Source: Monoplex corrugatus (lineage: Eukaryota > Mollusca > Gastropoda > Littorinimorpha > Ranellidae). From it: a stretch of 64,000 bases of DNA. Shown here piece by piece: positions 1-11,815 of this stretch. A model generated the notes under the pieces. It searched no databases. It was not told the origin of the DNA and was given only the letters and a program-made list of their open reading frames with translations. The translations under genes were made by a program, and so were the position numbers. Each line of letters opens with the position of its first letter. Positions within the stretch are counted from its first letter, which is position 1. The stretch is taken from contig JAPXFY010000018.1 of assembly GCA_030674185.1 (NCBI GenBank), forward strand, positions 42,703,432 to 42,767,431, read 5' to 3'.

Positions 1-221
1 GATTATTTTTTATTGTTGTAATTTTATTCTTTCAGACTAGTGATTATATTTTATTTTTTCGTCGCGATTGTTTTTCTTCTTCTTTCCTGGTTATATTGTT
101 GTTGTTTTTTGTTGTTGTTGCTGCTGTGGTTGTTCACTTTTTCTTTTTCGTTGCTTCTTCTTCTATAAATGTTCTTTTTTTTCCTTCTTGGGTGTAGCTG
201 TTATGTTCTTCTTCGTTGATA

Positions 222-253
222 GCCCTGATATGGCTCTATGTAGTCGGCTGGGC
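222..253 (+). repeat. LINE 3'-end motif (isolated copy)
   Basis: Isolated 32-bp copy of a motif that recurs at least eight times in the window. It begins gccctgatatggctc and ends gtcggctgggc. This is the only copy in this orientation. The motif sits near the 3' end of two LINE families seen elsewhere in the window. Confidence 0.6.
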
Positions 254-293
254 TTTAAACAACAGTAACGATTCTTCTTCGTTGTATTCTCTG

Positions 294-304
294 TGTGTGT
301 GTGT

Positions 305-370
<66 letters not shown>

Positions 371-456
371 TGTGTGTGTGTGTGTGTACGTGCGTGTGTG
401 CGTGCGCACGCGTGTGTATGTGAGTGTGAGCGCGCGCGCGTGCGTGTTTTTTTTTC
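294..456. repeat. (GT)n microsatellite with GTGC/GCGC tail
   Basis: Nearly pure TG dinucleotides followed by a cgtgcgtgtg / gcgcgcgcg alternating purine-pyrimidine stretch, which is Z-DNA prone. The equivalent tract in unit 2 is at 26733-26892. Confidence 0.9.
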
Positions 457-1649
457 TTTTGTGTTTTTTCGTCGTTATGGTTTATTTGTTCTTTTTCATT
501 TTGTGTTGTCTCTTCTTCGTCGATGTTCCTGTTCTTGCTGTCCCGTTTTTCTCCTTGTCATTTCGTTTTCTTTTACATCTTATCTTGGTTGAAGTTGCTG
601 CGTTTTGTTTTTCTGCCTTCGTTGGTACCATTCCCACCCTTTTAACTGTGGCCATTTTACCCTTTTTCGTTTTCGGCATCTTTCGTAATGTTGTTTGTCG
701 TTATTGTTGCTGCTAAAGTTTTTTTCCCTTTTTTGTTCTTTTATCTTTTCCCTCTTTCTTTGGTTCTTTTTGTCTTTTTCTTCGATTTTCCCTTTATTCG
801 CTACGTTTCCCCCTCTTTTTTGCGATGTTTTCTCTTTCTTTTTTGTTGTGGTTGTTTTGTTTTTGCGAGTCGTGGTTTCTCTTAGTGGTTATTTGTTTGT
901 CGTTCTTGTGGATTTTCTCCGTTTCTTCTTCTTTTTTCCACCCATGTTTTCTTTTTGATTGGGGTTATAATGTAGTGTTTTTCCTCGTTGTGTTCGTTCT
1001 TCTTCTTCTTCGTTGTTTTTCTTTTTTGTCGAGGCTTGTGGTGTGTTATTCTGTGTTGTGAATTTTTTTCTTCAGTGTGGATATATGCTTTATTTTCTTC
1101 TTCGCTATTAGTTTTTTTAACTTTTGTTTTATTTCCTCTTCGTTGTGGCCGGTTTAATTTTTTTTTTCCTTTTGTTCATTTAGTTCTTTTTTTTTTTTAT
1201 CTTTACACAGTTTTTACTCCTTCATTGTGATTTTTTTCTTTGTTGTTTGTTTTCTTTTGCTCTTTGTTGTGGTTGTGCATTTTTCTTCACTCTGTTTTCT
1301 TTTCTTCTTTTTTTCCCTGATGAGTTTTTCTCTGCGTTGTGACTGGTTTACGTGTAGTTTTTGTCCTCTTCGTTGGGTTTATCAATGTGTTTATGTCATT
1401 GTTTGTCATCTTTCCTCATTTTTTTTTTATTGTCTTTTTTTGTTTTATCTCCTCTCCGCCCCCCCCCCCCCCCCCCCTGTTTATTCAAAGTTTTTTCTCT
1501 CCCTTGATCACAGTTTTTCTTTTCGTTCGTTGCGTGTTTTCTTTTCCGTTTCTTGTGCATTTTTCTTTCTTTTTTTTTTTTTTTACATGCCTCTTCATTG
1601 TAGTTGTGTTTTCTGTCTTCATTCTGTTTATTTTACTTCTTTGTTGCGA

Positions 1650-1935
1650 CTGTTTAATTCTTCTTCTTTGTTGTAGTTTTTTGTTTAATTCTTCTTCTTG
1701 TTGTGTTTTTTGTTTAATTCTTCTTCTTTGTTGTAGTTTTTTGTTTAATTCTTCTTCTTTGTTGTAGTTTTTGTTTAATTCTTCTTCTTTGTTGTAGTTT
1801 TTTGTTTAATTCTTCTTCTTTGTTGTAGTTTTTTGTTTAATTCTTCTTCTTTGTTGTAGTTTTTTGTTTAATTCTTCTTCTTTGTTGTAGTTTTTGTTTA
1901 ATTCTTCTTCTTTGTTGTAGTTTTCTTTTGTTAGC
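1650..1935. repeat. Tandem array, about 30-bp unit (tttaattcttcttctttgtt...)
   Basis: About ten near-identical copies of a 29-30 bp unit reading tttaattcttcttctttg then ttgtagttttttg. The corresponding place in unit 2 (about 28046-28080) has a single copy, so the array expanded in unit 1 after duplication or contracted in unit 2. Confidence 0.85.
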
Positions 1936-2377
1936 TTTTCCCCCCTTAATTGTGTGCTTCTTTCTTTCGTTGTGGGTTTGGAGTTAGTTATTGTTTTCTT
2001 CGTTGTGTTCCCTCCCTTTCCTTTTTCTCAGATAATTGTTCATTGTCGTGGTCCTTTTTCCGTCGATTTATTCATTTTTCTTGGTCGTTTTCTGGGTTTT
2101 CTTATTAATTCCTATTCTTTCGTTCTGTTTTTTTTTCTTCTTTGTTGTAGTTATTTTCTTCGTCATCATTTTGTGTGTGAGTTTTTTCTTCTTCCTTGTT
2201 CTTTCTGTTCGTTATGTTTTCCTTTCTTCTTCAATGTTTCATGTTTTTTTTTTTTTGGCAATTTTTTTTCCTTTTCTTCGTTGTTCGTGGTGGTTAATTT
2301 ATATATGTAAGTCTTCTTCTTTGTTTTGGTTCCCTTCCCCTCCCCCCCCTTCTTCAATACAAGTTTAAATTTCTTCG

Positions 2378-2403
2378 TGCGCGTGCGCACGCGTGTGTGT
2401 GTT

Positions 2404-2465
<62 letters not shown>

Positions 2466-2575
2466 GTGTGTGTGTGTGTGTGTTGTGTGTGTGTTTGTGT
2501 TGTGTGTGTTGTGTGTGTGTGTGTGTTGTGTTTGTGTGTGTTTGTGTGTGTTTGTGTTTGTGTGTGAATGTATGT

Positions 2576-2644
<69 letters not shown>

Positions 2645-2645
2645 C
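2378..2645. repeat. Compound (GT)n microsatellite
   Basis: Long TG repeats with TTG and TTTG interruptions. The matching tract in unit 2 is 28555-28650. Confidence 0.9.
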
Positions 2646-2692
2646 ACGAGCATGAGTGAGTGTCTGTGTGTGTGACAGTGTGTATGTGTGTG

Positions 2693-2879
2693 AAATAGAG
2701 AGAGTGGTGGAGAGAGAGGAGAAGAGAGGGGGAAGAGAGAGAAAGAGAAAGAGAGAGAGAGACAGGAGAGACAGAGAGAAAGGGAGAGACGGAGGAGAGC
2801 GAGAGGAAAAAGAGAGAGAGAGAGCGACAGACAGAGAGAGGAGAGGGAGGGAGGGAGAAAGAAAGAGAAGAGAGAAGAA

Positions 2880-2922
<43 letters not shown>
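2693..2922. repeat. (GA)n purine tract
   Basis: AG-rich simple repeat directly adjoining the GT tract. Its orthologue in unit 2 is at 28710-28882. Confidence 0.9.
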
Positions 2923-2924
<2 letters not shown>

Positions 2925-3370
2925 TAGCTCTGTCACACCATAGACATGTATAGGTAGACTGGGCATGGACAAACAGACTGGAAACTAGCTCTGTCATACT
3001 GCAGACATGTATAGATAGACAGCAAGCTAGCTCTGTCACGTCCTAGGCAATGACAGATAGACTGGAAACTATCTCTGTCACACCATAGACAATGACAGTC
3101 AGATTAGAACCTAAGTCTGTCACACCATAGAAATGGATAGGTAGACTGGAAACTAGCTCTGTCGCACCATAGACATGTATAGATTAGATATTAAGTCTGT
3201 CACACCATAGACATGTATCGACTAAGTCTGTCACACCATAGAAATGGATAGATAGACTGGAAACTAGCTCTGTCACACCATAGACATACATAGATTAGAC
3301 ATTAAGTCTGTGACACCATAAACATGGATAGGTAGACAGGAAACTAGCTCTGTCATATTACAGACATGCA
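2925..3370. repeat. Minisatellite, about 43-bp unit (ctgtcacaccatagacatg)
   Basis: About ten degenerate copies of a unit containing ctgtcacaccatagacatg followed by tatagatagactggaaacta. The orthologous array is at 28885-29225 with a similar consensus. No coding frame is conserved through it. Confidence 0.85.
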
Positions 3371-3377
3371 TAGATAA

Positions 3378-3560
<183 letters not shown>

Positions 3561-3639
3561 TAGGCATGTATGCACTCATACTTTCCACATACACACTCAG
3601 ACAACAGCACACTGACTATAATTGTATCCACTGACATAC

Positions 3640-5890
3640 ACCAAACATTGTTATGGGCATATGTATCATATGTATCATTGGCATGGTGCTAATTACATAG
3701 GAATAAGTAGATACACAATAGCATGAAAATTGTTAATTTGCACGTTCTATCCTAGCAGCTCGATTTTTAAAGAGTAATAAGATACATTTTGACATTTTCA
3801 CAAAGGGATAAGTGTAAACATTACTCAAAAGTCTGGAGAACCTATTGTCCAAATTATCTTGATGCCCAGACAAAAGGCTTACATCCGAGTTCAGTGTATA
3901 CATCACATTCAAATAGAAAATGGGTTTCTGTTTCTGGTACTGACAGGCGTAAGGAAATGAAATCTTTTCACTGGACCTATAAACTAGAAGTTGTGTACAT
4001 CTAAATTAGACACACCGATTCGAAACTGAGTAAGAGAGTGAGAGCTTTTCTGTGTGATTCATTCCAGATGCTCACTTGCAGGCAGCAGGATGAGTTTCTG
4101 GTGTTTACCATCAACAGCCTGTACAAATTCATCGCTGAACAATCAGCGTGGATATCCTTGGCACTATGGTTTGATATCTGGCCTTGGTTTATCGACGTTT
4201 TATCTGCTGATTTTCATTCATCTTTGCACAAATCCTTTTCGTCTTGTTGATCTTCATGCCGCTCTTGGTAGAGAATCTTTTTCCACAGACACAAGGAATT
4301 AGGGAATTCTGTTTGTTTCATATTTGTGGTAAGTTGCGCATTTTCAAGTTATGATTGGATTGGCTATAAGAGTGATCATTCTGTCCTTTGCTCAGTGGAA
4401 CCAGAGGCGAGTTGAAGAAATGCAAGGTGGGGAACCAGCCCACAGACCCCATAAATCTAGTGCTCTCTCAGTACACCCGTCGTGTGTCATTTATAGACAG
4501 ATGGCAGTCTATGTATAATGTACTGACACTTCAATTTTCGAAACGAAACGAAACGAAACAAAACAACAAAACAAAAAACAAAACAAAACAAAACAAACAA
4601 AAAAACAAAACAAAACAGACCAATAAAGGACACAGGACTCTACGACCTCTAAAATGTAAAAATGACAGAAAAGGAATGCTTCAGGGCTGCAATCAATTGA
4701 AATTAAAAATTTGAAAAGACGAGGACTGATGTGGTCACTTGCTTACAACTTCAATTTCGGTTCCAGTTTCTCAAGATGATGTCTCGCGCTTGGAACGCAT
4801 TCCATATGCACAAACGTCACAGGTACCATGTGTATAGTGATCAGGCAAATCCTTAAGCCTGCACATAAACCATGAGTGGCAGGTCCAGAGGCCCTACCTA
4901 GCCCATGTTTTACCTAGTCTATATTTTATACTGGTATTTTATCAGCCTATCATTGGAATAATCTTGGTTATATGTAAATGACATGTGTATCTGCGTATCT
5001 TATCTGCAAAAAAAAAAGGAACACATATATCAAGTAAATAAATAAATAATTAAAGGTCTGAATCACAACACAACTAGCTATTCTGTATAAACTCGTTTCA
5101 CATGACAGACAGCTCCCCCCAGTCAATGCACAAAGCCTTAGCTGTCGAACAAGCTTACGTCAAGACATTTACGATTACGTTACACATGACTACCTATTAT
5201 CTACACTAGATCTCACAGACTGGCTGTCACTTTAAATCATTATCTATACAAGTTATATAAGCTTGTTTTGACTGGGAAGATGGGGGTGTTTTTTTACTCC
5301 TTCTCAGCAGTCTACACAAGTGATACATAATTCACAGACATTGCATGAAGACAATGTACGGTGACACCTCATTTTATTTGTGTTTCTGAGAAAGCATGTA
5401 CTTCACACCATTGCAGTTTCTCCACTGACATGATCTTCAGACTCAGTGATACAGAGTGGTTTGCGATATTTTACTGAAGAGTGTCCTTGGTATTTTCATT
5501 CTGCCCAGCAGAGTGCAGACAGTGCAACGAGAATCCTCGGCGTACTACACCACAGTTTTGAAAGAGATTATGCCACACCCCCAGATAATCATCAAGCCTT
5601 GAAAAAATCTTTTGCAGGGGAAAAACAGTTTGCTGGACGCAGAAGGAAAGGCAGCTACAGACTGAATAAAAGGATGGGGAAACGACACCAGACACTATGC
5701 AGATTTGTACTGACTACAAAGTAGCTGCAAAGAAAACAGAGAAATAAAAAATGGTAAAAAAATTGTAAGTGGTACCCCCAAGATCCACCCTTGGGTTAAG
5801 GAACAGATGAAGGTGAAAGTTTGATATATATAAAACGATATGAAAAAGACCTACAACTTCGGTCTGGGTATTGTCCACAATGCTATGATG
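3640..5890. other. 3' flank of GPCR copy 1, no gene seen
   Basis: Non-repetitive AT-rich sequence with only short chance frames. Positions 4400-5720 align with 62920-63660 of unit 3, and the whole stretch is absent from unit 2. An A-rich (AAAAC)n tract lies at 4540-4618. Part of it may be the 3' UTR of the GPCR. Confidence 0.5.
4540..4618. repeat. (AAAAC)n simple repeat
   Basis: cgaaacgaaac grading into aaaacaaaac repeats. Confidence 0.8.
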
Positions 5891-5893
5891 TGA

Positions 5894-6116
5894 TCATTTT
5901 GTGGACACTGATATTTTACTGGAGGTGTCTTTGGTTCCCTTTCTGCCCAGCAAAGTGCGCAGAGTTTGTCTGTAGCGAGTGCTCATGGTGTAATAGACTA
6001 CAAAGTTGAATGTGCAGTTGATGTAGTTGATGATACTGATCAGCCATAGCCCCGTGGTATACAAGTTGTTATTTCGTCCTCCAGATTTCATGTCTGGTAT
6101 CCACAGCAGACCAAAT
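5894..6116 (-). CDS. GPCR copy 1, exon 3 (TM7, C-terminal tail, stop)
   Basis: Last coding exon, residues 299-372, entered through a good acceptor (TTTATTTCAG, preceded by a pyrimidine-rich stretch). It finishes the split Arg codon and reads RFGLLWIPDMK. TM7 is about residues 318-341 and carries N336-F-V-V-Y340 in place of NPxxY. A basic helix-8 region (RYRQTLRTLLGRK) and a Ser/Thr-rich tail ending SVSTK and TGA follow. Intron 2 (6117-9228) is largely filled by an RTE retrotransposon in the same orientation. On the minus strand an AATAAA lies about 0.5 kb past the stop (around 5373-5378), a possible poly(A) signal that cannot be confirmed here. Confidence 0.9.
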
Positions 6117-6902
6117 CTGAAATAAACAGACTGAACTTTAAACGAATAGGAATAACTTGCTTTATCTATCCTGTCTCAAACATAACATCCAAAAGTACAT
6201 GCGAACCAGAACGATACCGTGGTGGGCCCACAGGAATTGCTTCTGGCAACAGTGAAATTACAAAAGCTTTGTTTGGTCCCATCCCCCGCCATGACACATT
6301 GGCCAAGACGATCCTTCAGTGTACAATGAAAGGAGGCTGGTACCAAAGTTGATAGAATGAAAGCAGGGTGACTGGACCAGCTCAAGAATGCCTGAACTGC
6401 TTGCTGAAGCATTCCTGCGAAAATGACAGATCTGGTCTGCTGCCGATCACATCATCAGTGCCCCCAACCCATGGTCATGAAGTACAGTGACAGAGCCATT
6501 ATTTTTTTCTGAAGGCCACATTATGAGGACGGTGCCCATCTCCTTTCCTTTGCTGCTTTACCTTCCCCAACTTCAAACAGGGTCAGGCACACATTCAGTG
6601 TTGGGTAAACTGAAAGTTGCACACACGAAATATTTCTCAGTCCAGTCTCCAATCTATGTAGTCAGATTATAAAGTGGAAGGTCTACTTGTTGGGCAGCCA
6701 GAGACAAACACAGGGGCAATCTTATGAATTGAAAACAAGTCATATGAACATATGCATTATGAATAAACAGATAATATGAATGATTGCAGAAACATCTGAA
6801 ATAGTATCTGAAATAGTATATTAGTGAACTGAGGCTCATCATCTCTCCAGTTCCTGTACTCATTTCAGTTTTACATTTAGCAAGCAGACTGCTCGTTATT
6901 CA

Positions 6903-6905
6903 TCG

Positions 6906-6963
<58 letters not shown>
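6903..6963. repeat. (CAT)n, 3' tail of RTE element
   Basis: About 20 uninterrupted CAT triplets directly abutting the RTE 3' end. The unit 2 copy (30592-30618) has only about nine. Confidence 0.9.
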
Positions 6964-8970
6964 GTGCCCTGCCGCATGGCGTTGGCGATCATGGCCCTCT
7001 GTATGTATCTATCCCTTGTTGCCACAAGCACATCTTCCACCCTCTCAGTCCTCAGCCACCCTGCAAGACCGTCCAACATTTTCTCCCTGGGTCTACCTGG
7101 TGCTCTCTTTCCCTCCAGCTTTCCTGTTGTGACCAGGTGCTCCAATTCCCCTTTCCTCATAAAATGGTCTATAAATGTTGCCTGTCTTTTCCTAATCATT
7201 CCTATCAATGATATTCTTGCCTTCATCAAGACTACCTCGTTTGTTTTCTTTGCTGTCCATGGAACTGTCCACATTCTTCTTAGAAACCACATCTCAGCTG
7301 CTTCAATCTTGTTCTGGCTTTGCTTGTTGACCATCCACGCCTCATAACCATAAAGCATTATCGGTTCCATATAACATTCAAGAATTCTCTTTCTGATGTT
7401 AATTGATAGGCATTTGTTGGTAAGAACGCTTTTCATCTTCTTGAATGCTATTTTGGCTTGACTGATTCTGCTGGCTATTTCTGATGTGCATCTCCTCTGG
7501 TGAGATGATCGTTCCCAGATATTTAAACTTATCAACCTGTCTCAAAGTTGTGCCGTTTGCTGTTACTTTGCATGAGGGGATTTCAGTCTTTTTTTACCGA
7601 TTACCATGACTTTAGTCTTCTTGCTATTTAGCTCCAGGCCTGTATTTTTGCTTTCTATTTCTAGTATATTCATAAGATTGTGTAGGTCCCTTTCATTTTC
7701 TGCAATTAGCCAGTGTCATCTGCGTAACGAATGTTGTTTATCATTTTTCCTCCAGCCTTTAATCCAGGGCATACTTCTAGGTTTTTCATGATGGTTTCAC
7801 TGTGAAATGAAAACATATCTGGTGACAGAACAGAACCTTGCCTGACTCCTCTTTTGATATTTTGGAAAGAGCTTACATCATTTTCTTTTCCTCATCGCAG
7901 CTGTTTGTTCCAATACATATTCCTGATTTTTCATAGATATTTTTTTTTTTATCAATATTGAGTCTTTCTAATTGGCTGACCAATTCTTCGTGTTCTACCC
8001 AATTGAAAGCCTTGGTATAATCAACAAAGCATAACTATAAATCCTTATTCAACTCCATTGACCTCTCTATGATAGTTCTTAGGATGTGTATGGCATTAAT
8101 AGTTCCTTTCCCTTCCACAAATCCACACTGTTCTTCTATTTCTCTTTTGATTCTATTCTTTGTCCTCATCATGATTATTCTTAATAGGATGTTTGTAACA
8201 TGACTCATCAAGCTGATTGTGAGATGGAGTTTGCATTCTATATCCCCTGTTTTCTTTAGAACAGCAATGAAAATTGATTTTGACATAACTTTGGGGATTT
8301 TTCCAGTGTTATGTTTCATTTAGGAAGACTGTTATTTTTTCAATACCAAATTCCTGCTGGGCTCCAATTATCTCTGTAGTAATAAATATTGTCTGGTCCT
8401 GGGGCTTTTCCTGGTTTCATCTTTTTCAATGCTGCTCTAAATTCATCTTTCATCATGGGTAATCCTTCAACGTTCTTTCTTATAATGTGTTCTTCGTTTC
8501 TGTCATCTTCAAAAAGGTCTTTAATGTATTCTCCCCATCTATCTAAGATTTTGTCTTTTTCCACGATAAGCGTGCCATCTTTCGATTTTAAGCAACCAGT
8601 TGATGTGCATGTATTTTTCCTGTGGGCAATTACCTCAATTCTTCTGTACATACCCTGAGGATCTGTTTTCTGTCAGTCTTCTATTTCTTTGCACTTTGTT
8701 TTTAGCCAAGCTTCCTTAGCTTCATTGCACCTATTTCTGCTTTCTTTGTTTAGCTTCCTGTATACATGTATGTCCTCGTTTCTCTTTGCCTTCCTCTGTT
8801 CTTCCATCAAGCCTAGAGTTTCTTTTGTCATCCAGTTCTTTTTTGCTTTTCTATCTAATCTAGGGATTTCTTCACAAGCTTCAGTTATCGAGTTTTTCAA
8901 CTTTGTCTACTGTTTCTCACTGTCACGAACGTCTTCCAAAGCTCTGAATTTATTTTGAACATGTACGTTA
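6903..8970 (-). mobile_element. RTE-clade LINE, 5'-truncated and decayed, in GPCR copy 1 intron 2
   Basis: On the minus strand the fragments read, in order: endonuclease-RT linker (8673-8900, ...NRCNEAKEAWLKTKCKEIED), RT start (8340-8651, KPGKAPGPDNI), RT middle (8035-8319, EEQCGFVEGKGTINAI), the catalytic YADD (complement of 7715-7726) and a C-terminal domain (6960-7535, NIRKRILECYMEPIMLYGYEAW ... HFMRKGELEHLV ... GRPREKMLDGLAGW). The element ends in a (GAT)n tail, seen on the plus strand as (CAT)n at 6903-6963. Several frameshifts break the frame. Family placement rests on the RTE-like RT and C-terminal wording and the simple-repeat tail. The same insertion is in unit 2, so it predates the duplication. 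Confidence 0.85.
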
Positions 8971-9228
8971 AATTTTTACGTATCGCTTCATCTATCTTTA
9001 AGAGTCCAGGATTTAGTTTGATGCTTGTTAGTGCTTTTCAGAAATTCATGATACTGGGTGCACTTTGGCAGATATGAGGCAATTACATGCGAAAAATGGT
9101 GACTGTTATCATGACCGGATTAGTATGAAATACTGATCATTTAGAGTAAAAGCTATTGTAGTGATTATGAGAGAAAAAAATATCAAAATCATGCATATAA
9201 ATACAGAATTAAAGAAAAGCAAACTCAC

Positions 9229-9774
9229 CTGTATACACAAACCGGTAAAGCACAGATGACAAAAAAGATGGAGTTCCCAACCAACATCCGGGTCAAAGCA
9301 ATGTCTCGTGCAGACACACTACCACTGACAGAGGACATGCCTGCCCGCCACTCAGCAGCTTGTCGTAATTTTATCACCGTTACGATCGTTGTCACCAGCA
9401 CCACCACAATCATTACCCAAGGTAGGCCCACGCCATACACGAAAATGTCCAAGAAATCCACTAATTTCCGATGCCTGTAGTAAAACGGATGTCCTTTACC
9501 AGTATAGATGATGCTGCCATTGTAAGGGTCGTAAGCACAGATGATGAAAAAACGTGTTGCCACAATAAACTTGACACCTATCACAACAACGAAGACTGCA
9601 ATAATTATTGCAGTCATGGTAGAGGTACGGAGAATGGTCTGTGACTTGAATGGCTGCACGATACAAAAACATCTCTCACTGGCAATGATGGCTGTAAGAA
9701 CTTGGGAGACCCAGGAAAACGCAATTAATCCAGTTAGGTTGTTATTGGTGATCCAGCGCATGATAGGTCCGTAT
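9229..9774 (-). CDS. GPCR copy 1, exon 2 (TM3-TM6)
   Basis: Central exon, residues 117-299. The acceptor is TTGTAG at 9775-9780 and the donor is GTGAGT after 9229. Joining to exon 1 restores an Arg codon followed by YGPIMRW. TM3 is about 124-149 and ends in S-E-R-C (E150, R151), an ERC version of the DRY motif. TM4 is about 168-190. The second extracellular loop carries an NGS sequon. TM5 is about 225-250, followed by a short Ser-rich third intracellular loop. TM6 is about 277-299 and contains FVICALP (288-294), where the usual toggle Trp is Ala. Position 3.25, normally the Cys of the TM3-ECL2 disulfide, is Thr/Asn. Intron 1 (9775-13773) holds RTE endonuclease and decayed RT fragments and several microsatellites. 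Confidence 0.9.
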
Positions 9775-9799
9775 CTACAACACAGAAGTTGTGGCACAT

Positions 9800-10710
9800 T
9801 AAATAGGCAAGAGATGTTATCATTTTACATACTATTAAACACCAATAAAACTTTGTTGATATTAAACGTGTAGAGTTTAATTTACCAAAACGCCATTCTC
9901 CCCTGTACACAATCATCAACTTAATACAGTCCAAACCCCCAATCTTTTCATCCCACTGCCCTATCCTCCCTCTCCCAGTACGCATGTGGTTTGTATATTT
10001 AAGTTGTTTTTGTTATTGCGAGTCAATGATCAGAGTGTGCCCTTCGATTTGATTTATACATCAAACTTAATGTGCCTCAGTTATTGTCTGTCACTATTGT
10101 TGTTAATATTAACACTGTCATAATACCTGTAGGGTTCCGTGTGTAATGTAAGATGCTGATTTAGAAATGAAGAGGAACAGCTTCTGACAAGCACATATAA
10201 ATGTGGAAACCCATGGCAGGTCTGGGCATATTGAAGGTACCTGTCACCCATGGCTGGACTAATTTTTGTTGAATTTTTGCAAAATGTACATAAATCACTT
10301 AAACCTGTAATTTGTCTGTTCCTCACCATCTGACAAGGAATCAGACGTCATTTTCTGACTTGCAGAACTTTTATATGGCCAGTGAGAATGCTTCCCAGTT
10401 ATGTCCTCAGAGTGTCTATACTGGTCCCTGAACCCCTAAATCGTAGACGAGTGAAGTGGTAGAGACCTCAACTGTTCTCAGCGCCCATCTCCTGTCCATC
10501 GTTACTTCTCTTAACTTTGCCATGAAGGAGGTTGATGTATCCATTCACACTGGGTAGACTGGATGCTTCGCGCTAGATATTTCAGAAGGCAGACTGGAAT
10601 CCATTCTACCCATATATGTTAGGCTCAGTGAGAGGAACCCAGATTTGATTTTCTCACCTCTCTCCATCCCTCCCTCCCTCTCTCTATCCATCCATCCATC
10701 CAACTCCTCC
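9800..10710. other. GPCR copy 1 intron 1, 5' part
   Basis: Unique intronic sequence closely matching 33440-34370 in unit 2. No gene or repeat is recognised. Confidence 0.5.
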
Positions 10711-10720
10711 GTCCCTCCAT

Positions 10721-10884
10721 GTATGTATGTATGTATGTATGTATGTATGTATGTATGTATGTATGTATGTATGTATGTATGTATGTATGTATGTATGTCA
10801 GGTATGTATGTATCTATCTAAGTGTGTGTGTGTGTTGTGTGTGTGTGTGTGTGTGCGTGTGTGTGTGTGTGCGTGTTTGTATGT

Positions 10885-10961
<77 letters not shown>
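10721..10961. repeat. (ATGT)n followed by (GT)n
   Basis: About 19 ATGT tetranucleotides (10721-10797) and then TG repeats to 10961. Unit 2 has a TATC/TATG-type array at 34371-34462 plus (GT)n at 34463-34690. Confidence 0.9.
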
Positions 10962-10963
<2 letters not shown>

Positions 10964-11489
10964 CTGCCTCCGGTACGCGCATGTTTCTCGCCAATATTTT
11001 AGACACTCAAAGAAGAAAAGGAAGTTGAGCAATGACTTAGCTGTTTGAAACACATGAGTTTTAAACAAGTACATTTAAAAACTGTAGGAGGAACCCCAGA
11101 TATGGAGGTTAACTGCTTAACAGTCGTAAACTGAATGGTGGCGATCACAGAGATCGACGAGTATATATGGTGGCACAGATGTTTCATTAAAGTGCCTCGT
11201 ATGCTCGAAAAAAGATCGTCTCGACAAAGGAAGGCGCCATAAAACTGCCTACAGCACCCACTGTCTTGTGAGTAGTTGTGAAAAAGCCAAAGCTAGCAGA
11301 ATCCGTATAAAAATCGATGGAAGGCAACAGGAAACCATCATCGTATTCTCCCAAGAACGGCGTGACCAAAGTATGAATAGAAGGAAAGTGAACGACATGA
11401 ATAGGGACTCCATTTGAGCACCATCGCCCGGTAGGGGAAGTCATGTTGAGCAGGTGACACCAGACCTAAGCAAGACACTGCTGTGTTGC

Positions 11490-11815
11490 TAGATTAAAAG
11501 ATGCAAGAATTGCAACATGGAATGTTAAAAACAATGCTTAAGAATGGAAAACTAGAAAATGGAGAGACTGGACATCAATATATTAGGATTAGGAGAGGCG
11601 AGATGGAAGGGAGCAGGCATGATAACGTCGGGCAAGTATAAAATTATATATTCTGGAAGAGACACACATGAAAGAGAGGTAGGTATCATAATGAACAATG
11701 ACAAGTCAAAGCCTATCAAAGGATTCTGGGCCATATCAGATCACGTTTTACTAGTTAGACTAGAGGGTAAGCCATATGATATCAGCGTTGTCTAAGTATA
11801 TGACCAACATCCTCA
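11490..11815 (+). mobile_element. RTE endonuclease fragment (intron 1, plus strand)
   Basis: The frame reads ARIATWNVKN, then after a break ERLDINILGLGEARWKGAG, IYSGRDTHEREVGIIMNN and FWAISDHVLLVRLEGKPYDI. This is the N-terminal half of the apurinic-type endonuclease of RTE-like LINEs. It contains the WN and E-R-W blocks, but the catalytic D-x-N and SDH parts are missing. A stop follows DISVV. The orthologue in unit 2 is at 35215-35510. Confidence 0.75.

Larger units (their letters stand above)
1..2390. repeat. A-poor, T/C/G-rich low-complexity tract, unit 1
   Basis: More than 2 kb dominated by T with interspersed cttctt, ttgttgt and cttcgttgt words and very few A on the plus strand. It looks like decayed (TTC)n/(TTG)n arrays. 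The same tract recurs at about 26890-28540. The long open frames across it (Phe/Leu/Val/Cys-rich) follow from the composition and are not genes. A C-run lies at about 1459-1477 and a (GT)n tract at 294-456. Confidence 0.8.

Noticed and set aside
294..716. Cys/Val-rich open frames across (GT)n and pyrimidine tracts
   Set aside because: They come from TG and T-rich repeats without stop codons, occur in several frames at once, and recur at every such tract.
2925..3370. CRISPR-like regular repeat
   Set aside because: There is no distinct repeat/spacer structure. It is a head-to-tail degenerate minisatellite in a eukaryotic genome.
6964..7347. Plus-strand frame MPCRMALAIMAL... seen several times
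   Set aside because: It is the complement of the RTE C-terminal domain, repeated because the element is repeated.
9775..9797. Extending GPCR exon 2 upstream to MPQLLCCR, which would supply Cys near TM3
   Set aside because: The only acceptor in frame with exon 1 is TTGTAG just before ATAC. No AG lies upstream that would include these codons, and this junction restores the Arg codon exactly.
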